NCBI RefSeq assembly: GCF_002234575.2
Contig: NZ_CP022464.2
Span: 1,922,001-1,986,000, forward strand
DNA length: 64,000 bases
Direction: 5' to 3'
Source: Enterocloster bolteae
Lineage (GTDB): Bacteria; Bacillota; Clostridia; Lachnospirales; Lachnospiraceae
Below are positions 43,837 to 54,794 of the stretch, in pieces (position 1 is the stretch's first letter; each line of letters opens with the position of its first letter). The notes below the pieces were generated by a model, which saw only the letters and a list, made by a program, of their open reading frames with translations, was not told where the DNA came from and searched no databases. The position numbers were made by a program, and so were the translations under genes.

Positions 43837-46800
43837 ATGAACAGCGGCATATATACATTCTATAAACGCCTGACGGCCATGTTGCTGGCCATATGCATGA
43901 TAGCGGGGCTTGTTATGGGACAGCCCAACATTCTGTCCTATGCATCCACGGAGCTTCAGAATGAAGATCTGGGAGATGGGGCCAGCGAGGCAACTGCATA
44001 TACCTGGAAGAATGGTTCTGTGACCGGCCAGGGAGGGGGAGGAAATTCCTGGCGTTTCGACCTTAGGGGCCTGCAGGCAGGGCAGCATAATTATGCTCAG
44101 GCTGGTATTAAAACAACTTACAGTAACGGAGGGTATGCAACCTGGTTTCAGGTCGGGACTAATTCCAAACAGCTGATAGGAGGCAATACAAACGGCGGGG
44201 TACAGTCTTTGGATACCTATGGCATAGAGGTGAAGATTGCAGTATCCCCGAGTCCGGATAATAAGTATGTGTTTGTTGATTACTATGTCTATGATAAAAA
44301 TGGTCAGGGCGGCTCAACTGGCAGGACTATCAAAATGGGAACGGGAACCGATGTCATGATTGGAGGAACCCAGGAAGATGACTATGCAACGGTATATAAA
44401 AATGACCGAGGTTTTCATATGGTCAACCAGCATGTCAAAACCACCTTTGACTGCATCACAAACGACAGCAGCCTTGGGGTGACACCTCCTGATACCAGAT
44501 GGATTGGTCATTACAATTCCTGGGGAAGCAATGTCTTTAATGAGAGCTCCAATGATGTGGTAAGCGGCACTGATTCGGGAATGGCCTATTCATGGGAGTT
44601 TCAGCTTCATCCGTATGAGACGGTTCACAGGAGGGTTGCATTTGCCATCAGAGACACCTCCTATTATGTATCAGACCAGTACGGCCAGGACTCTACCAGC
44701 GCAGAAGGAACCTACAGCAGTCCTTTTAAAACCATTGAATATGCGCTTAATAAAATCGGAAATAACAAGGGGTATATTTATGTAATGGATTATCCGGAGA
44801 TTTCGTCCGCTATTGATGTGACGGGAAACAGCCAAAAGGATATTACCATTGCCAGTACGGATTATGACCATGAGGGGCATCCTATGAATGAGGATGGTGA
44901 TTATATTAAAACCCTGACGCGCGCATCCGGGTATACGGGTCCGCTGTTTAACGTATCAGGCCCCACTTTAAAGTTTACTGACATTGTCCTGGACGGAAAC
45001 CATGCGGAAAGTCAGGATTCCTTGATATCCGCTTCATCCGGAAAGCTGGAGATTAACAGCGGCGCTGTAATCACTAACTGCAGCGGCAGTGAGTCCAGCC
45101 AGGGAAGTGCGGTAAATGTAACGGGAAGCGCGGGACTGTCCATGAATTTTGGAACGGTTTCCGGAAATGTGTCCGCTGGAAAGGGAGCTGTTTATTACAA
45201 TGGGTCAGGTGCATTTGAAATCAGAAACCGGAATCAGATATCGGACAACACAACTCCGTCCGGGAAGAAGGCAAACGTATATCTGGCTCAGGATAAATAT
45301 ATAACAGTTATGAGCGATTTAGACACGTCCCAGATAGGCGTTACAGCAGAGCAGCTTCCTCTGGCATCACCGGGAGGGATATCATCCCAGCCTAGTCAGG
45401 AAGTAAAGATAGCTGTGCCGTCAAGTAGTTATCCGGGGGCTGCAGGCTCCTGCCCCTTTGCGGATAATTTTAAAGCAGACCAGGAGGCGGGGAATTCCGG
45501 TGTGTATGTAAGCGCGGGAACGGAAATCCTTGGCAATGGGCGGAATGCAGTATTAAAGCGGAATGGATATACGGTGTCCTTTATATATCGGGATTCTGCC
45601 ACAGGCGGAACTGTGAATGGTGCGCCGGCAAGCATCCCCCTGTCATATGCGGGAGGAGATGCGGTTGAGGTGAATGCGCCCGCCGCCATTACTGGATACG
45701 GCCTTACAGGCGTAACCATTGACCAGGGGACAGGCGGCACTCTGAGCGCCCAGGCAGATGCCGGTGTTGCAGATTTTGGCAAGGTAACGGGAACCATGCC
45801 GGGCCAGGATGTTGTTATTACATATGAATATACCAGAAACAGCGGTTCCATTGTATTTGAAGCCAATGGAGGGACGCCGGAGCCTCAGGCTCTGACCGGT
45901 TCTGTTGGAGGAAGCGTCAATGCGCTGCTGCCTAATATCAGCCGTTACGGCTACCAGTTTGTGGGGTGGAGTACGGTCAATGACAGGGTGAATCCAGATC
46001 TCATAAGCGGATTGCCATCAGAATTCCCGGAGGATCCGGTTACTTATTATGCAATTTTCTCACCGGACAGTAATGTGAAGTTTGATTATACGGTTGACTA
46101 TGTCAATGCGGACGGTTCCATCGTGTTCCAGTCGACCACGACCGAGGATGCCTACAGCGTGGAGGCAGAGGTTCATTCGGGGAAGAAGAACATCCATGGC
46201 TATACCTGGAGTTTGGCGGATTCCTCCACGAACCCGGCCATCTACAATTACGGTGATGGGCACGGCCCCGTTCCATTCGGAAACTTTAATGGAGGTACCG
46301 GTGACTTCTCGGGGAAGATGCCGGGGCAGGATGCGGCCGTGAAATATGGTTATCAGGTAGACCGCAGCAATCCAAATGCGAAATCCGCATTTACAGTTAA
46401 ATACGTGACAGAAAATGGTACAGTTGTCCATACAGCTGACATACAAGATGTTTTCCCGGAAGATGCGATCGCGGCGGTTCCGGCGGATGTTTATGGCTTC
46501 CGGTACCTGTCAGGCAGCATTACGGCGGGAAGTACTGCAGATGATACGGACGGGCATCTGGTAAGCGCTGTCCAGGGCGGTTTTGACAGCGATGGAAGAT
46601 TTACGGGAACCATGCCGAACCAGCCGGTAGAGATAACGTACCTGTATGAAGCCACGGAAGAGGGCTATGAGTATAAGATTCATTATTTGGATAATGGCAC
46701 GCAGGATGAAAGGCTGAGAAACATTACAGGACCGGACATCCAAAATGTAACAGCGGATACGCCTGTGACCGCTGAATTTAAAAATATGTATGGTTATGTG

Positions 46801-49800
46801 TTTCAGGATGAACGCTCGGAACCTGCATCAGCAGGAACCTTTGACAGCAGCCATAATTTTACTGGAACTATGCCAAATGACCGTTTGGCTGTCACCTATC
46901 GTTATGACAGAGACCCATCAAAGTGGGCGAATCTGATATACAAGGCAGGAGAACATGGCGTCTTAAGACCAGGGAATGGTATGTCATCGGATGTTGTTAT
47001 TTTATCCGGAGGAGCTTATAGGGTTTCCGTACTGATAAATGACGGAACCGTAGAAGGCACCGCGGGAAGCTATACATGGAATGACATACTGGAAAAGAGA
47101 CTGGTTCCTGAAGCGGTTGCAGACACCTATTACCGCTTTGAAGGCTGGTTTATCGACCAGAATGGAAACGGAATCAAGGATAGTGGTGAGGAGCTGCTTT
47201 CAGCCGATAGCAGGTTTACAGGTTCGGCTGCCGTGACTGCATACTTTGCGGAAGATCCTGACCAATGGGTTGATATTCACTTTGCGGCGGGAGAGCATGG
47301 AACCATAGATGCGGGGGAAAACGTAAATCTCCATATCCAATATGACCGTACCTGGGCCGATACCGCGGGAAATCGGCCGGCCTATACACCGGAAATCAAT
47401 TATCTGGTTGATGGTTGGTATGATGGCGGAGTGTCTGTGGAAGATGACAGCAGACTTGTGAATGGAAATACCTATACCATACGGTTCTATCCGGACCCGG
47501 CAGTCTTTGGTACAGATGTGGCGGCGCGGGATGCATCAGCAGGTATTGATACGCAGGGAAAAGGCAGGATTACAGTCTATGGGACAACCCAGGGCTATCA
47601 GTATATCATCACGGACATGGAAGGCAATATAATAGATGTGGTACGCGGGAATATATCAGGACGGGTATATTTTGAAGACCTGTATCCTGGTACGCGGTAT
47701 TTAATATATGAAGCAACAGGTACGACACAGGCACAGACTGGGAGGCCCATAGACGGTGTGACTGGAATCATAAGCAGTGCGACTGAGGTTCTGGTCCCGG
47801 TAGTGGAGACCAATTACCAGGTCCTTTACGATGAGGAACATGAAGGGAAGACTGTTTTCGTGATTAAGCCGGCGGATACGGATTCCGATTATGCTATTTT
47901 AGATAAGGACGGACATGTGGTCATAACTCCTGAGACGGGAGATGGGGGCTGGCAGTCGGCCGGCGGCAGCCAACCGGCAAGCCTGACCTTCTCCGGACTG
48001 GATTACAATGAGGAGTATGTGGTAGTGGCAAGGCCTCATGGGTCATCCGGCATCACTGCGGAAAGCAAATTGGAAGACGGGACTCACATCAGCACAGATC
48101 CGGGCGGCGAACTGGATATTCCCAACTATATAGTGGAGGCGATTAATGGCCAGGTCCACTCTGTTGATGGAGTAGAATTAGATATCCCCAGATATGATGA
48201 GGTCCATAAAGGCGATGAAGTGGTGCTTCACGCGGAAGAAACCGATGGAAATGGACAGAATTTCCTGTACTGGAAGGTGACAATCGGGGCAGTTCCGGGA
48301 ATGACAGAAACCATACGCCGTCAGGATGTGACATTTACGATGCCGGATTCCAACGTGGTTATGACAGCTTATTATGAGCGTGCGTCAGCGACACCCAGCA
48401 ATGCAACGGTGACGGATGAAGTACGGGGAGGTAATAAGCATGAGATGGCTCTGGACCCCAATGAAATTGAAAACCTGGAGGAGGAGCTTACCACAGACGC
48501 AGACCGGACCCTTATGGATGTGAACCATGCAGATGTGACCTATAAAGTAGTATATAAAAAGAATGTGGTAAAGGCGACTGAATCCAATGCAATTAAACGT
48601 TCGTCTTATTATGACAGTGACCATGAAGAAGCGTACCATGGAGCCTGGGGATTGAATGTAGATATTGAACGGTATGTGAACGGGCGGAGAGTAGGGGTAG
48701 CTTCGCCATCAGAAGCAACATTTAATACATATGTGCAACTGGATAAAGAAGATGTAGACATGATGGACTATCAGCTGTTTGCTATTTCCGAGGATGATGA
48801 TGGGGAGCTGATCATTGATTCGGTTACTATGTCTGATGATCCGGAAGAGACCGGCGGTTTGTTTACATTTACGGCTCAGGCTGGTATGAGATATGTGCTC
48901 ATCTATTCCAGGGCATACAGGATTTATTTTATCAATAATAAAGAAGAACCAAAGTACCGCTATTATTTTAAAGTGCGCCGGGGTGAGACACCGAATAGTG
49001 GAGACTATTCCTTTGAATACAGCCAAGTGGAGACACCAATCGATTCATTTATTGATAATGAGGGGGTTGAATTTAATTATATTGGCTGGAGTTACCGGGA
49101 AGACCGGCTAAAGGAATTTGACCCGGACAAGGAAATCAAGAGGAAGACGTATGTATATGCGTTTTACGATGATAACAGCGGTGAAGTGAATGATGCCAGG
49201 AAACAGCTGGAGGATGCAATCAAAGCTGCAATCGAAAAATCAGACGATTACTTCCTGACGCTGAAGGAGACAGAAAAGATAAGGGAAGCCATAGAAGAAG
49301 CTATGGATGTATTCGATAGAACGGGCCCCCGGGCAACTCTTGATGAACTTTTGGAGGCCTTGAACCGTTTGGAGGAAACATGTAAACCCTTCGATAAGAT
49401 TCTGGAAGACCGGTATGACCATTACGATAAACTTCAGAATGGAGGAAACAGCGGAGGTACATCCGGCGGAGATGGATGGGGCAGCGGAAGCCATGGCGGT
49501 TCAGGAGGAAGCAAAGGTGGATCGAAAGGAGGCGGTGGCAGCTCCAGGTCTGCCGGCACAGGCGGGCCAGTCACAACTCCGGCGCCTTATGTTGCGGAAA
49601 CCAGTAAGAGTTATGTGGTAGGCACCAATGGAAACTGGGAGCTGGTTGACCCAGAGAGTGATAAATGGGCTTTTGTACTCAACGGAGGAATCCGTCTCAC
49701 CAGCATATGGGCCAAACTTGATTATGCCAACGGTGATGTGAATCGAAATGGCTGGTATCACTTTAATGCCAGCGGACTCATGGATTATGGCTGGTTCAGG

Positions 49801-50124
49801 GACGAGCATATGAACTGGTATTACTGTAATGCGAAAAAAGACGGCTGGCTGGGAAAGATGAAGACAGGATGGCATTATGATGAGGTAGATAAGCATTGGT
49901 ATTACCTGGATTTGATTACAGGCCAGATGGTAATGGGATGGAAGGAAATTGAAGGAAAATGGTATTTCTTTACACCTCAGAATACGGCACAGACATACTC
50001 ATATGACCGCAGCACCGGGAAATGGGTGTTTATGCAGAATCAGGAAAGGCCGCTTGGCTCCATGTACAGCAACGAGAAGACACCGGACGGTTATCAGGTA
50101 GGCGCTGATGGAGCTTTACAATAG
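43837..50124 (+). CDS. Giant surface protein: beta-helix-like part, MucBP/InlB-type repeats, Gly-rich linker, wall-binding repeats
   Basis: About 2,095 residues. I prefer the ATG at 43837, 9 bases after an AAAGGAG; this short leader is a tandem duplicate of the one at 43801. Signal peptide up to about residue 35. Residues about 285-520 contain SPFKTIEYALNKIG, typical of right-handed beta-helix surface proteins. InlB B-type repeats (GSIVFEANGGTPEPQ, YGYQFVGWST) and MucBP-like repeats (VDYVNADGSIVFQS, KYVTENGTVVHTAD, IHYLDNGTQDE) follow. Later come an alpha-helical stretch (ARKQLEDAIKAAIEKSDDY), a Gly/Ser linker and aromatic wall-binding repeats (GWYHFNASGLMDYGWF, KHWYYLDLITGQM). A likely adhesin, non-covalently wall-bound. 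The next gene is a paralogue. Confidence 0.9.
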   Translation: MNSGIYTFYKRLTAMLLAICMIAGLVMGQPNILSYASTELQNEDLGDGASEATAYTWKNGSVTGQGGGGNSWRFDLRGLQAGQHNYAQAGIKTTYSNGGYATWFQVGTNSKQLIGGNTNGGVQSLDTYGIEVKIAVSPSPDNKYVFVDYYVYDKNGQGGSTGRTIKMGTGTDVMIGGTQEDDYATVYKNDRGFHMVNQHVKTTFDCITNDSSLGVTPPDTRWIGHYNSWGSNVFNESSNDVVSGTDSGMAYSWEFQLHPYETVHRRVAFAIRDTSYYVSDQYGQDSTSAEGTYSSPFKTIEYALNKIGNNKGYIYVMDYPEISSAIDVTGNSQKDITIASTDYDHEGHPMNEDGDYIKTLTRASGYTGPLFNVSGPTLKFTDIVLDGNHAESQDSLISASSGKLEINSGAVITNCSGSESSQGSAVNVTGSAGLSMNFGTVSGNVSAGKGAVYYNGSGAFEIRNRNQISDNTTPSGKKANVYLAQDKYITVMSDLDTSQIGVTAEQLPLASPGGISSQPSQEVKIAVPSSSYPGAAGSCPFADNFKADQEAGNSGVYVSAGTEILGNGRNAVLKRNGYTVSFIYRDSATGGTVNGAPASIPLSYAGGDAVEVNAPAAITGYGLTGVTIDQGTGGTLSAQADAGVADFGKVTGTMPGQDVVITYEYTRNSGSIVFEANGGTPEPQALTGSVGGSVNALLPNISRYGYQFVGWSTVNDRVNPDLISGLPSEFPEDPVTYYAIFSPDSNVKFDYTVDYVNADGSIVFQSTTTEDAYSVEAEVHSGKKNIHGYTWSLADSSTNPAIYNYGDGHGPVPFGNFNGGTGDFSGKMPGQDAAVKYGYQVDRSNPNAKSAFTVKYVTENGTVVHTADIQDVFPEDAIAAVPADVYGFRYLSGSITAGSTADDTDGHLVSAVQGGFDSDGRFTGTMPNQPVEITYLYEATEEGYEYKIHYLDNGTQDERLRNITGPDIQNVTADTPVTAEFKNMYGYVFQDERSEPASAGTFDSSHNFTGTMPNDRLAVTYRYDRDPSKWANLIYKAGEHGVLRPGNGMSSDVVILSGGAYRVSVLINDGTVEGTAGSYTWNDILEKRLVPEAVADTYYRFEGWFIDQNGNGIKDSGEELLSADSRFTGSAAVTAYFAEDPDQWVDIHFAAGEHGTIDAGENVNLHIQYDRTWADTAGNRPAYTPEINYLVDGWYDGGVSVEDDSRLVNGNTYTIRFYPDPAVFGTDVAARDASAGIDTQGKGRITVYGTTQGYQYIITDMEGNIIDVVRGNISGRVYFEDLYPGTRYLIYEATGTTQAQTGRPIDGVTGIISSATEVLVPVVETNYQVLYDEEHEGKTVFVIKPADTDSDYAILDKDGHVVITPETGDGGWQSAGGSQPASLTFSGLDYNEEYVVVARPHGSSGITAESKLEDGTHISTDPGGELDIPNYIVEAINGQVHSVDGVELDIPRYDEVHKGDEVVLHAEETDGNGQNFLYWKVTIGAVPGMTETIRRQDVTFTMPDSNVVMTAYYERASATPSNATVTDEVRGGNKHEMALDPNEIENLEEELTTDADRTLMDVNHADVTYKVVYKKNVVKATESNAIKRSSYYDSDHEEAYHGAWGLNVDIERYVNGRRVGVASPSEATFNTYVQLDKEDVDMMDYQLFAISEDDDGELIIDSVTMSDDPEETGGLFTFTAQAGMRYVLIYSRAYRIYFINNKEEPKYRYYFKVRRGETPNSGDYSFEYSQVETPIDSFIDNEGVEFNYIGWSYREDRLKEFDPDKEIKRKTYVYAFYDDNSGEVNDARKQLEDAIKAAIEKSDDYFLTLKETEKIREAIEEAMDVFDRTGPRATLDELLEALNRLEETCKPFDKILEDRYDHYDKLQNGGNSGGTSGGDGWGSGSHGGSGGSKGGSKGGGGSSRSAGTGGPVTTPAPYVAETSKSYVVGTNGNWELVDPESDKWAFVLNGGIRLTSIWAKLDYANGDVNRNGWYHFNASGLMDYGWFRDEHMNWYYCNAKKDGWLGKMKTGWHYDEVDKHWYYLDLITGQMVMGWKEIEGKWYFFTPQNTAQTYSYDRSTGKWVFMQNQERPLGSMYSNEKTPDGYQVGADGALQ

Positions 50125-50135
50125 CAGGAGGTTTT

Positions 50136-53100
50136 ATGAAAAGGACAAATAAGATTAAGGCATATCTGGCCCGTGTCTTGGCCGCGGCCATGGTGATCAC
50201 CATGGCCGCGCCTCCGGCGCCGGCGTATGCATTGAATTACGGGGATCCGGCAGTCATTCGGTTTGATCCCAAGGAGGGCCCGGATTTATCACATTCAAAC
50301 TATATGAATGTTCCCAGAGATGGAAACCGGATTACGTATGCTACCGGACGAGCTGGTCATCCACTGGCTGAAGCAAGTGATTTCAATGGAATTGCCGTGG
50401 AAAATCTGGGTTCTGGTGACAGGCCGGTGCTGCCTGCATTTGACGCGGATTTGAGTTGGCCGGGATATACCTTTGACGGCTGGTATAATGCAGATGGTAA
50501 TAAGATACTGTATCTGCCCTTTGCGTTTCCTTACAATTCAACCACGGCATATGAGGCACGCTGGAATGGTGATGCGTCCAGTCAGTTTGATTTTACAGTC
50601 ATGCATTACCGGGACCTGAATGAGGACAGAAATGGAAACATGAATGGAGAAGACCCGAATGCATGGCCCGAAGCGGATGACAGCCAGATATATAAGTTTT
50701 TTGATGACGGAAGCTGGACAACCCGGGTGACGGCCAATACAGCAGTATCCGCTACCTACAAACGGGATATACCGGGCTATAAGGTATCTTCTGTGATTAT
50801 TAAGAACAACAAAACGCGCCGTTTTGATGACGCCTCAGGCCATGGAACGCTGGGGGAGGCCGCGACCATTAATGAGTCTACCCGGTCTGTCCGCGGAAAT
50901 ATGCCCAATGATGACTTGACTGTGGCATACAGATATGAGCCTGACAGTTCAAAGAAATTTGCCCTGCGTGTAGAATATGCAGATGGGAGTGGCCGTGCGA
51001 TCCGTACCCCGGAAAGCTATCTCTATTCCGCGGAGTCGCAGGTTTCTGCCGCACCGGCACAGATTACGGCTTATACCCTTACCGGCGCTCAGATAAAAAC
51101 AGGCAGCGGGGATATAGATGATTTGTCGGGAAGAGGGATATATTCGGCGCAGACAGCAGGATGCACATTTGATGCCCAAAAGAACTTTACCGGAAAGATG
51201 CCCAATCAGCCGGTAACCGTGGTATATACTTACGAGATTGACCCTTCCTATGTAACCCATGTAACCATTAACCGGATAGACAACCATAACAATGTGCTGG
51301 CTGAGCCGGAAACAAGGGAGGTGTCTCCTAATGAAACAGTGACGGTAAATGTAGAGCGAAAAGCCGGGTATACGTATCCGCCTAACATTGGATGGAATGG
51401 AACATTTACCGATATCAGTATGGACCAGACAGCAGCCACGCTGAGTTTTAAAACAGACTTTACAGGCGGCACTGTTACGATTACCTATAATGAAGATTTG
51501 AATGATACAGCACATTGGGCCAGGATAAACTATTACAACAGCGAACATGGAAGCCTGTCAGGAGACAGCAGCCCGCGTTCCTTACGGCTTGGTACCCACT
51601 CCATTGATACAATCACAGAGGGAATCACGCCATCTCCCGAACAGCACTATATGTTTAACGGCTGGTATAAAGCCAATGCTTCCGGTACAGGTAAAGTAGG
51701 AACCGTGTTGACCGGAGATATTGAACTGACCGGAGACCTTAAACTTTACGCGGATTTTGTGGAAGATCCGGGACAATGGTGTGATATAAGATTTGAAAGC
51801 GGAAGCCGCGGCTCTATTTCAGGAACCAATTCCATGCATGTGCCGAAAGGGACTCAGTGGTCTCAGATTTCCCTGCCCCAGACCACACCGGACAGTAACT
51901 ATATGTTTGCTGGCTGGTTTGATGAAAACGGGAATCAGGTTACAGACCCGAATATGACGATTCTGGCGGATCAGACTTACAGGGCACGCTTTACACCTGT
52001 GGGAGGAGATGATGGAATCCTGTGCATTCCAGATGGAACTGGAACGATAGGAAATGACGGTATGGGTAAGATTGAGATAAGCGGAGCAAATGAGGCGCGT
52101 AAATATGCCCTGACGGACAGTGACGGACGGCTTTTGGCAGTGATGACAGGGGAACAGCTTGGCAGCAGCTGCTTTGAACAACTGCCGCCCTGTGACAGCT
52201 ACTACGTATATGAGATGGCGGAAAGCGCAGCTCCTGTTGTTGGAGACATACTGACAGATTCAGTGGATCCATCCTTAATAAGTCAGCCAGCCCGTGTCAT
52301 GGTACCTGCTATTGGAGGGAATTATTCCACCGCGGATGATACGACAGAGGGACTAAGGAAGATTGTTATCCGCCCGGCAGGAGAAAATACTGTGTATGCG
52401 GTTCTTGATATGGATGGAAATGTGGTCAGTCAGGATGGGAACGAAGACGGATGGGTAAGCCCGTCCGGCAGTCCGCGGACAGCGGAACTTGCAGGACTTG
52501 AACCCAATGTATCCTATATCATCGTGGCCAAACAGGCAGATAACGGCGATGCGCCTTCAGACCGTATGATAAACGGAAGCCAGGTAATGGTAACAGGCAC
52601 TTCGCAGCAGAACCGTGTTTATACCTTCCGTTTGCTGAACGGAGGTTACGTGGAGTCGGTGACAAGAAACGGGGAAGCGCTGGATGTGGAAGAGCATGCA
52701 GATGAAGTCCTGGTAAAGGCAGGGGACCAGATCAGGATATCTGCGGAGGATATGAATCCTGCTGGACAGGCATTTAAACAATGGGAAGTACAGATTGGTA
52801 ATCTGCATATGTCATACCTGACCAGAAAAAATCAGACCGTGGAAATGACAGCGGGAGATGTAATCCTCCAGGCCATGTATGAACCGTCTCCGGTAGCGAC
52901 TGCATCCAACGCAACAGTGGATTATTCACCCAAAAACGGGATATTTGCCCTGGACAAGTCAGAGGAAGCGCTTCAGGAATTAAAGGAAGAACTGGTGGAT
53001 AACGATGAGGATAGCACAGCGCTTTCAAACGGGCAGCGGATAGCTTATACAGTTAAGTTTGACCGACATGCACCGGTGGCATCTGCTTCGGAAGCTGTGA

Positions 53101-54665
53101 GGCAGGAAGTGGATGACGGGGAGAGCGTTAAGACACCATGGAGTCTGGATATCGGACTTACGCGAAAGGTGGATGGAACCAATAAACCACTGGTGGAGGA
53201 TGCAAATCTGACTCCAGCAATTAAAGTGTTTGGAAAATTAGACACCAGTCTTTTGGGAAATCTGGAATACAGGTTATGGAAAATTAATTTTGGAGAGGAT
53301 GATGGTGATACGACCTGTGAAGAAGTCCTGATGACACCTGACCCGAATGAAAATGAAGACTTTACTGGAAGCTTTGCCTTTGAAGCTAATATCGGTGATA
53401 CTCTGGTATTTAGTTATTATAAAGCGTATGAAGTGATCATCATGGATACCGGAAGGGGACAGGTTCACACATTTAAGGTAAGGGATGGCAGGTCCTTGGA
53501 TGATACGGAAGACTATATGGATTTAGATATTCACGAAGGCTATACGGATTCCGTTACAGGCATAGCGTATGAGTTCACAGGCCTGTCGAAACGCCAGTCT
53601 GGAGGAGGGATGTATGATACTTCAGATCCAGTGACAAGAGATTTGAAACTGTATGCTGTCTATGAACCGGAAGATGATACCCAATGGCAGGAAGCAAAAG
53701 AAAGGCTGCAGGAGGAGATTAATATCGCTAATGCCCTGAAGAATAATGGGTCTGTAAGCGCAGAAGACAGAGATGCCCTTACTGAGGCTGTGGATGAGGC
53801 TGTTGAAGTGCTGAACCGCCTGCCCAGACCTTCGGTTGACGACCTGGAAAGTGCCTTTGATACACTGAAAGCACTGGTAGACAGTATTAGCAGTGGCGGT
53901 TCTGGCGGTTCTGGCGGTTCTAGCGGTGCTGGCGGTTCTGGCGGTTCTGGCGGTTCTAGCGGTTCTGGTGGTTCTGGCGGTTCTAGCGGTTCTGGCGGTT
54001 CTGGCGGTTCTGGCGGTTCTAGCGGTTCTGGTGGTTCTGGCGGTTCCGGCGGTTCCGGGGGCTCCGGCGGTTCAAAAGGTTTTTCCGGCGGAGGACATGG
54101 ACCGGGCAGTGATGGCACAGAAAACAGTTACCGTACGTATTTAGATGGCACCGAGGGCATATGGAATAATGTTGATCAGACTAACCATAAGTGGGCCTTT
54201 GTATTGAACAGTGGAACACGTATCAAAGACAGCTGGGCCAATATACGATACACACATAATGGAAGCAGCCAGATTGCCACCTATCATTTTGACCGTGAGG
54301 GTATTATGGACAGTGGCTGGTTTTTGGACCAGGATACAGATAACTGGTATTTCCTGTCCAATGTACACGATGGCTGGTTTGGCCGAATGACAAAGGGATG
54401 GCACTATGATGATGATGATGGCAGATGGTATTATTTGAGTCCGTTTACCGGAGTTATGCTGATGGGGTGGCAGAAGATTGACGGAATATGGTATTATCTG
54501 ACCGCTGATAGCCAGCAGAAGACCTGGACGTTTAATGAGGGATCGAAACGATGGGAATATACGAATCAGAATGGCCGTCCATTGGGGTCTCTGTACATAA
54601 ATGAGATGACACCAGATGGATACCAGGTTGATGAAAACGGAGCCTGGACTCGGGAAACACCTTAA
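50136..54665 (+). CDS. Second giant surface protein, paralogue of the preceding gene
   Basis: 1,509 residues, AGGAGG 6 bases before the ATG. Signal peptide (LARVLAAAMVITMAAPPAPA). InlB-type repeats (GYTFDGWYNADGNK, YMFNGWYKANASG, YMFAGWFDENGNQ), MucBP-like repeats, a helical segment (WQEAKERLQEEINIANALK), a long Gly/Ser spacer coded by 9-bp repeats and a C-terminal wall-binding block that aligns with the preceding protein (HKWAFVLNSGTRIKDSW versus DKWAFVLNGGIRLTSIW; RPLGSLYINEMTPDGYQV versus RPLGSMYSNEKTPDGYQV). It lacks the beta-helix part. Tandem duplication followed by divergence is the likely origin. Confidence 0.9.
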   Translation: MKRTNKIKAYLARVLAAAMVITMAAPPAPAYALNYGDPAVIRFDPKEGPDLSHSNYMNVPRDGNRITYATGRAGHPLAEASDFNGIAVENLGSGDRPVLPAFDADLSWPGYTFDGWYNADGNKILYLPFAFPYNSTTAYEARWNGDASSQFDFTVMHYRDLNEDRNGNMNGEDPNAWPEADDSQIYKFFDDGSWTTRVTANTAVSATYKRDIPGYKVSSVIIKNNKTRRFDDASGHGTLGEAATINESTRSVRGNMPNDDLTVAYRYEPDSSKKFALRVEYADGSGRAIRTPESYLYSAESQVSAAPAQITAYTLTGAQIKTGSGDIDDLSGRGIYSAQTAGCTFDAQKNFTGKMPNQPVTVVYTYEIDPSYVTHVTINRIDNHNNVLAEPETREVSPNETVTVNVERKAGYTYPPNIGWNGTFTDISMDQTAATLSFKTDFTGGTVTITYNEDLNDTAHWARINYYNSEHGSLSGDSSPRSLRLGTHSIDTITEGITPSPEQHYMFNGWYKANASGTGKVGTVLTGDIELTGDLKLYADFVEDPGQWCDIRFESGSRGSISGTNSMHVPKGTQWSQISLPQTTPDSNYMFAGWFDENGNQVTDPNMTILADQTYRARFTPVGGDDGILCIPDGTGTIGNDGMGKIEISGANEARKYALTDSDGRLLAVMTGEQLGSSCFEQLPPCDSYYVYEMAESAAPVVGDILTDSVDPSLISQPARVMVPAIGGNYSTADDTTEGLRKIVIRPAGENTVYAVLDMDGNVVSQDGNEDGWVSPSGSPRTAELAGLEPNVSYIIVAKQADNGDAPSDRMINGSQVMVTGTSQQNRVYTFRLLNGGYVESVTRNGEALDVEEHADEVLVKAGDQIRISAEDMNPAGQAFKQWEVQIGNLHMSYLTRKNQTVEMTAGDVILQAMYEPSPVATASNATVDYSPKNGIFALDKSEEALQELKEELVDNDEDSTALSNGQRIAYTVKFDRHAPVASASEAVRQEVDDGESVKTPWSLDIGLTRKVDGTNKPLVEDANLTPAIKVFGKLDTSLLGNLEYRLWKINFGEDDGDTTCEEVLMTPDPNENEDFTGSFAFEANIGDTLVFSYYKAYEVIIMDTGRGQVHTFKVRDGRSLDDTEDYMDLDIHEGYTDSVTGIAYEFTGLSKRQSGGGMYDTSDPVTRDLKLYAVYEPEDDTQWQEAKERLQEEINIANALKNNGSVSAEDRDALTEAVDEAVEVLNRLPRPSVDDLESAFDTLKALVDSISSGGSGGSGGSSGAGGSGGSGGSSGSGGSGGSSGSGGSGGSGGSSGSGGSGGSGGSGGSGGSKGFSGGGHGPGSDGTENSYRTYLDGTEGIWNNVDQTNHKWAFVLNSGTRIKDSWANIRYTHNGSSQIATYHFDREGIMDSGWFLDQDTDNWYFLSNVHDGWFGRMTKGWHYDDDDGRWYYLSPFTGVMLMGWQKIDGIWYYLTADSQQKTWTFNEGSKRWEYTNQNGRPLGSLYINEMTPDGYQVDENGAWTRETP
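53892..54073 (+). repeat. Tandem 9-bp repeat (Gly-Gly-Ser spacer)
   Basis: About twenty imperfect copies of GGCGGTTCT / AGCGGTTCT encode Gly-Gly-Ser and Ser-Gly-Ser units that separate the repeat region from the wall-binding end. Copy number is likely to vary between strains by slippage. Because units are 9 bp, changes keep the frame and only change spacer length. Confidence 0.92.
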
Positions 54666-54794
54666 GTGATATTCAATTCTGCCCTGTAGTGCTGTGATGG
54701 CATTACGGGGCAGAATTATCCTATGCTGTTATGCGATGAAGAATATGAAGCCATGACCGATGAAAGGAATATGATGAGGGATGAGGTGATCGAT

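Noticed and set aside
53660..54118. Long minus-strand frame with Pro-Glu-Pro repeats opposite the Gly-Ser spacer
   Set aside because: It is the mirror of the 9-bp repeat in the real plus-strand gene; it has no ribosome site and its only structure comes from the repeat.
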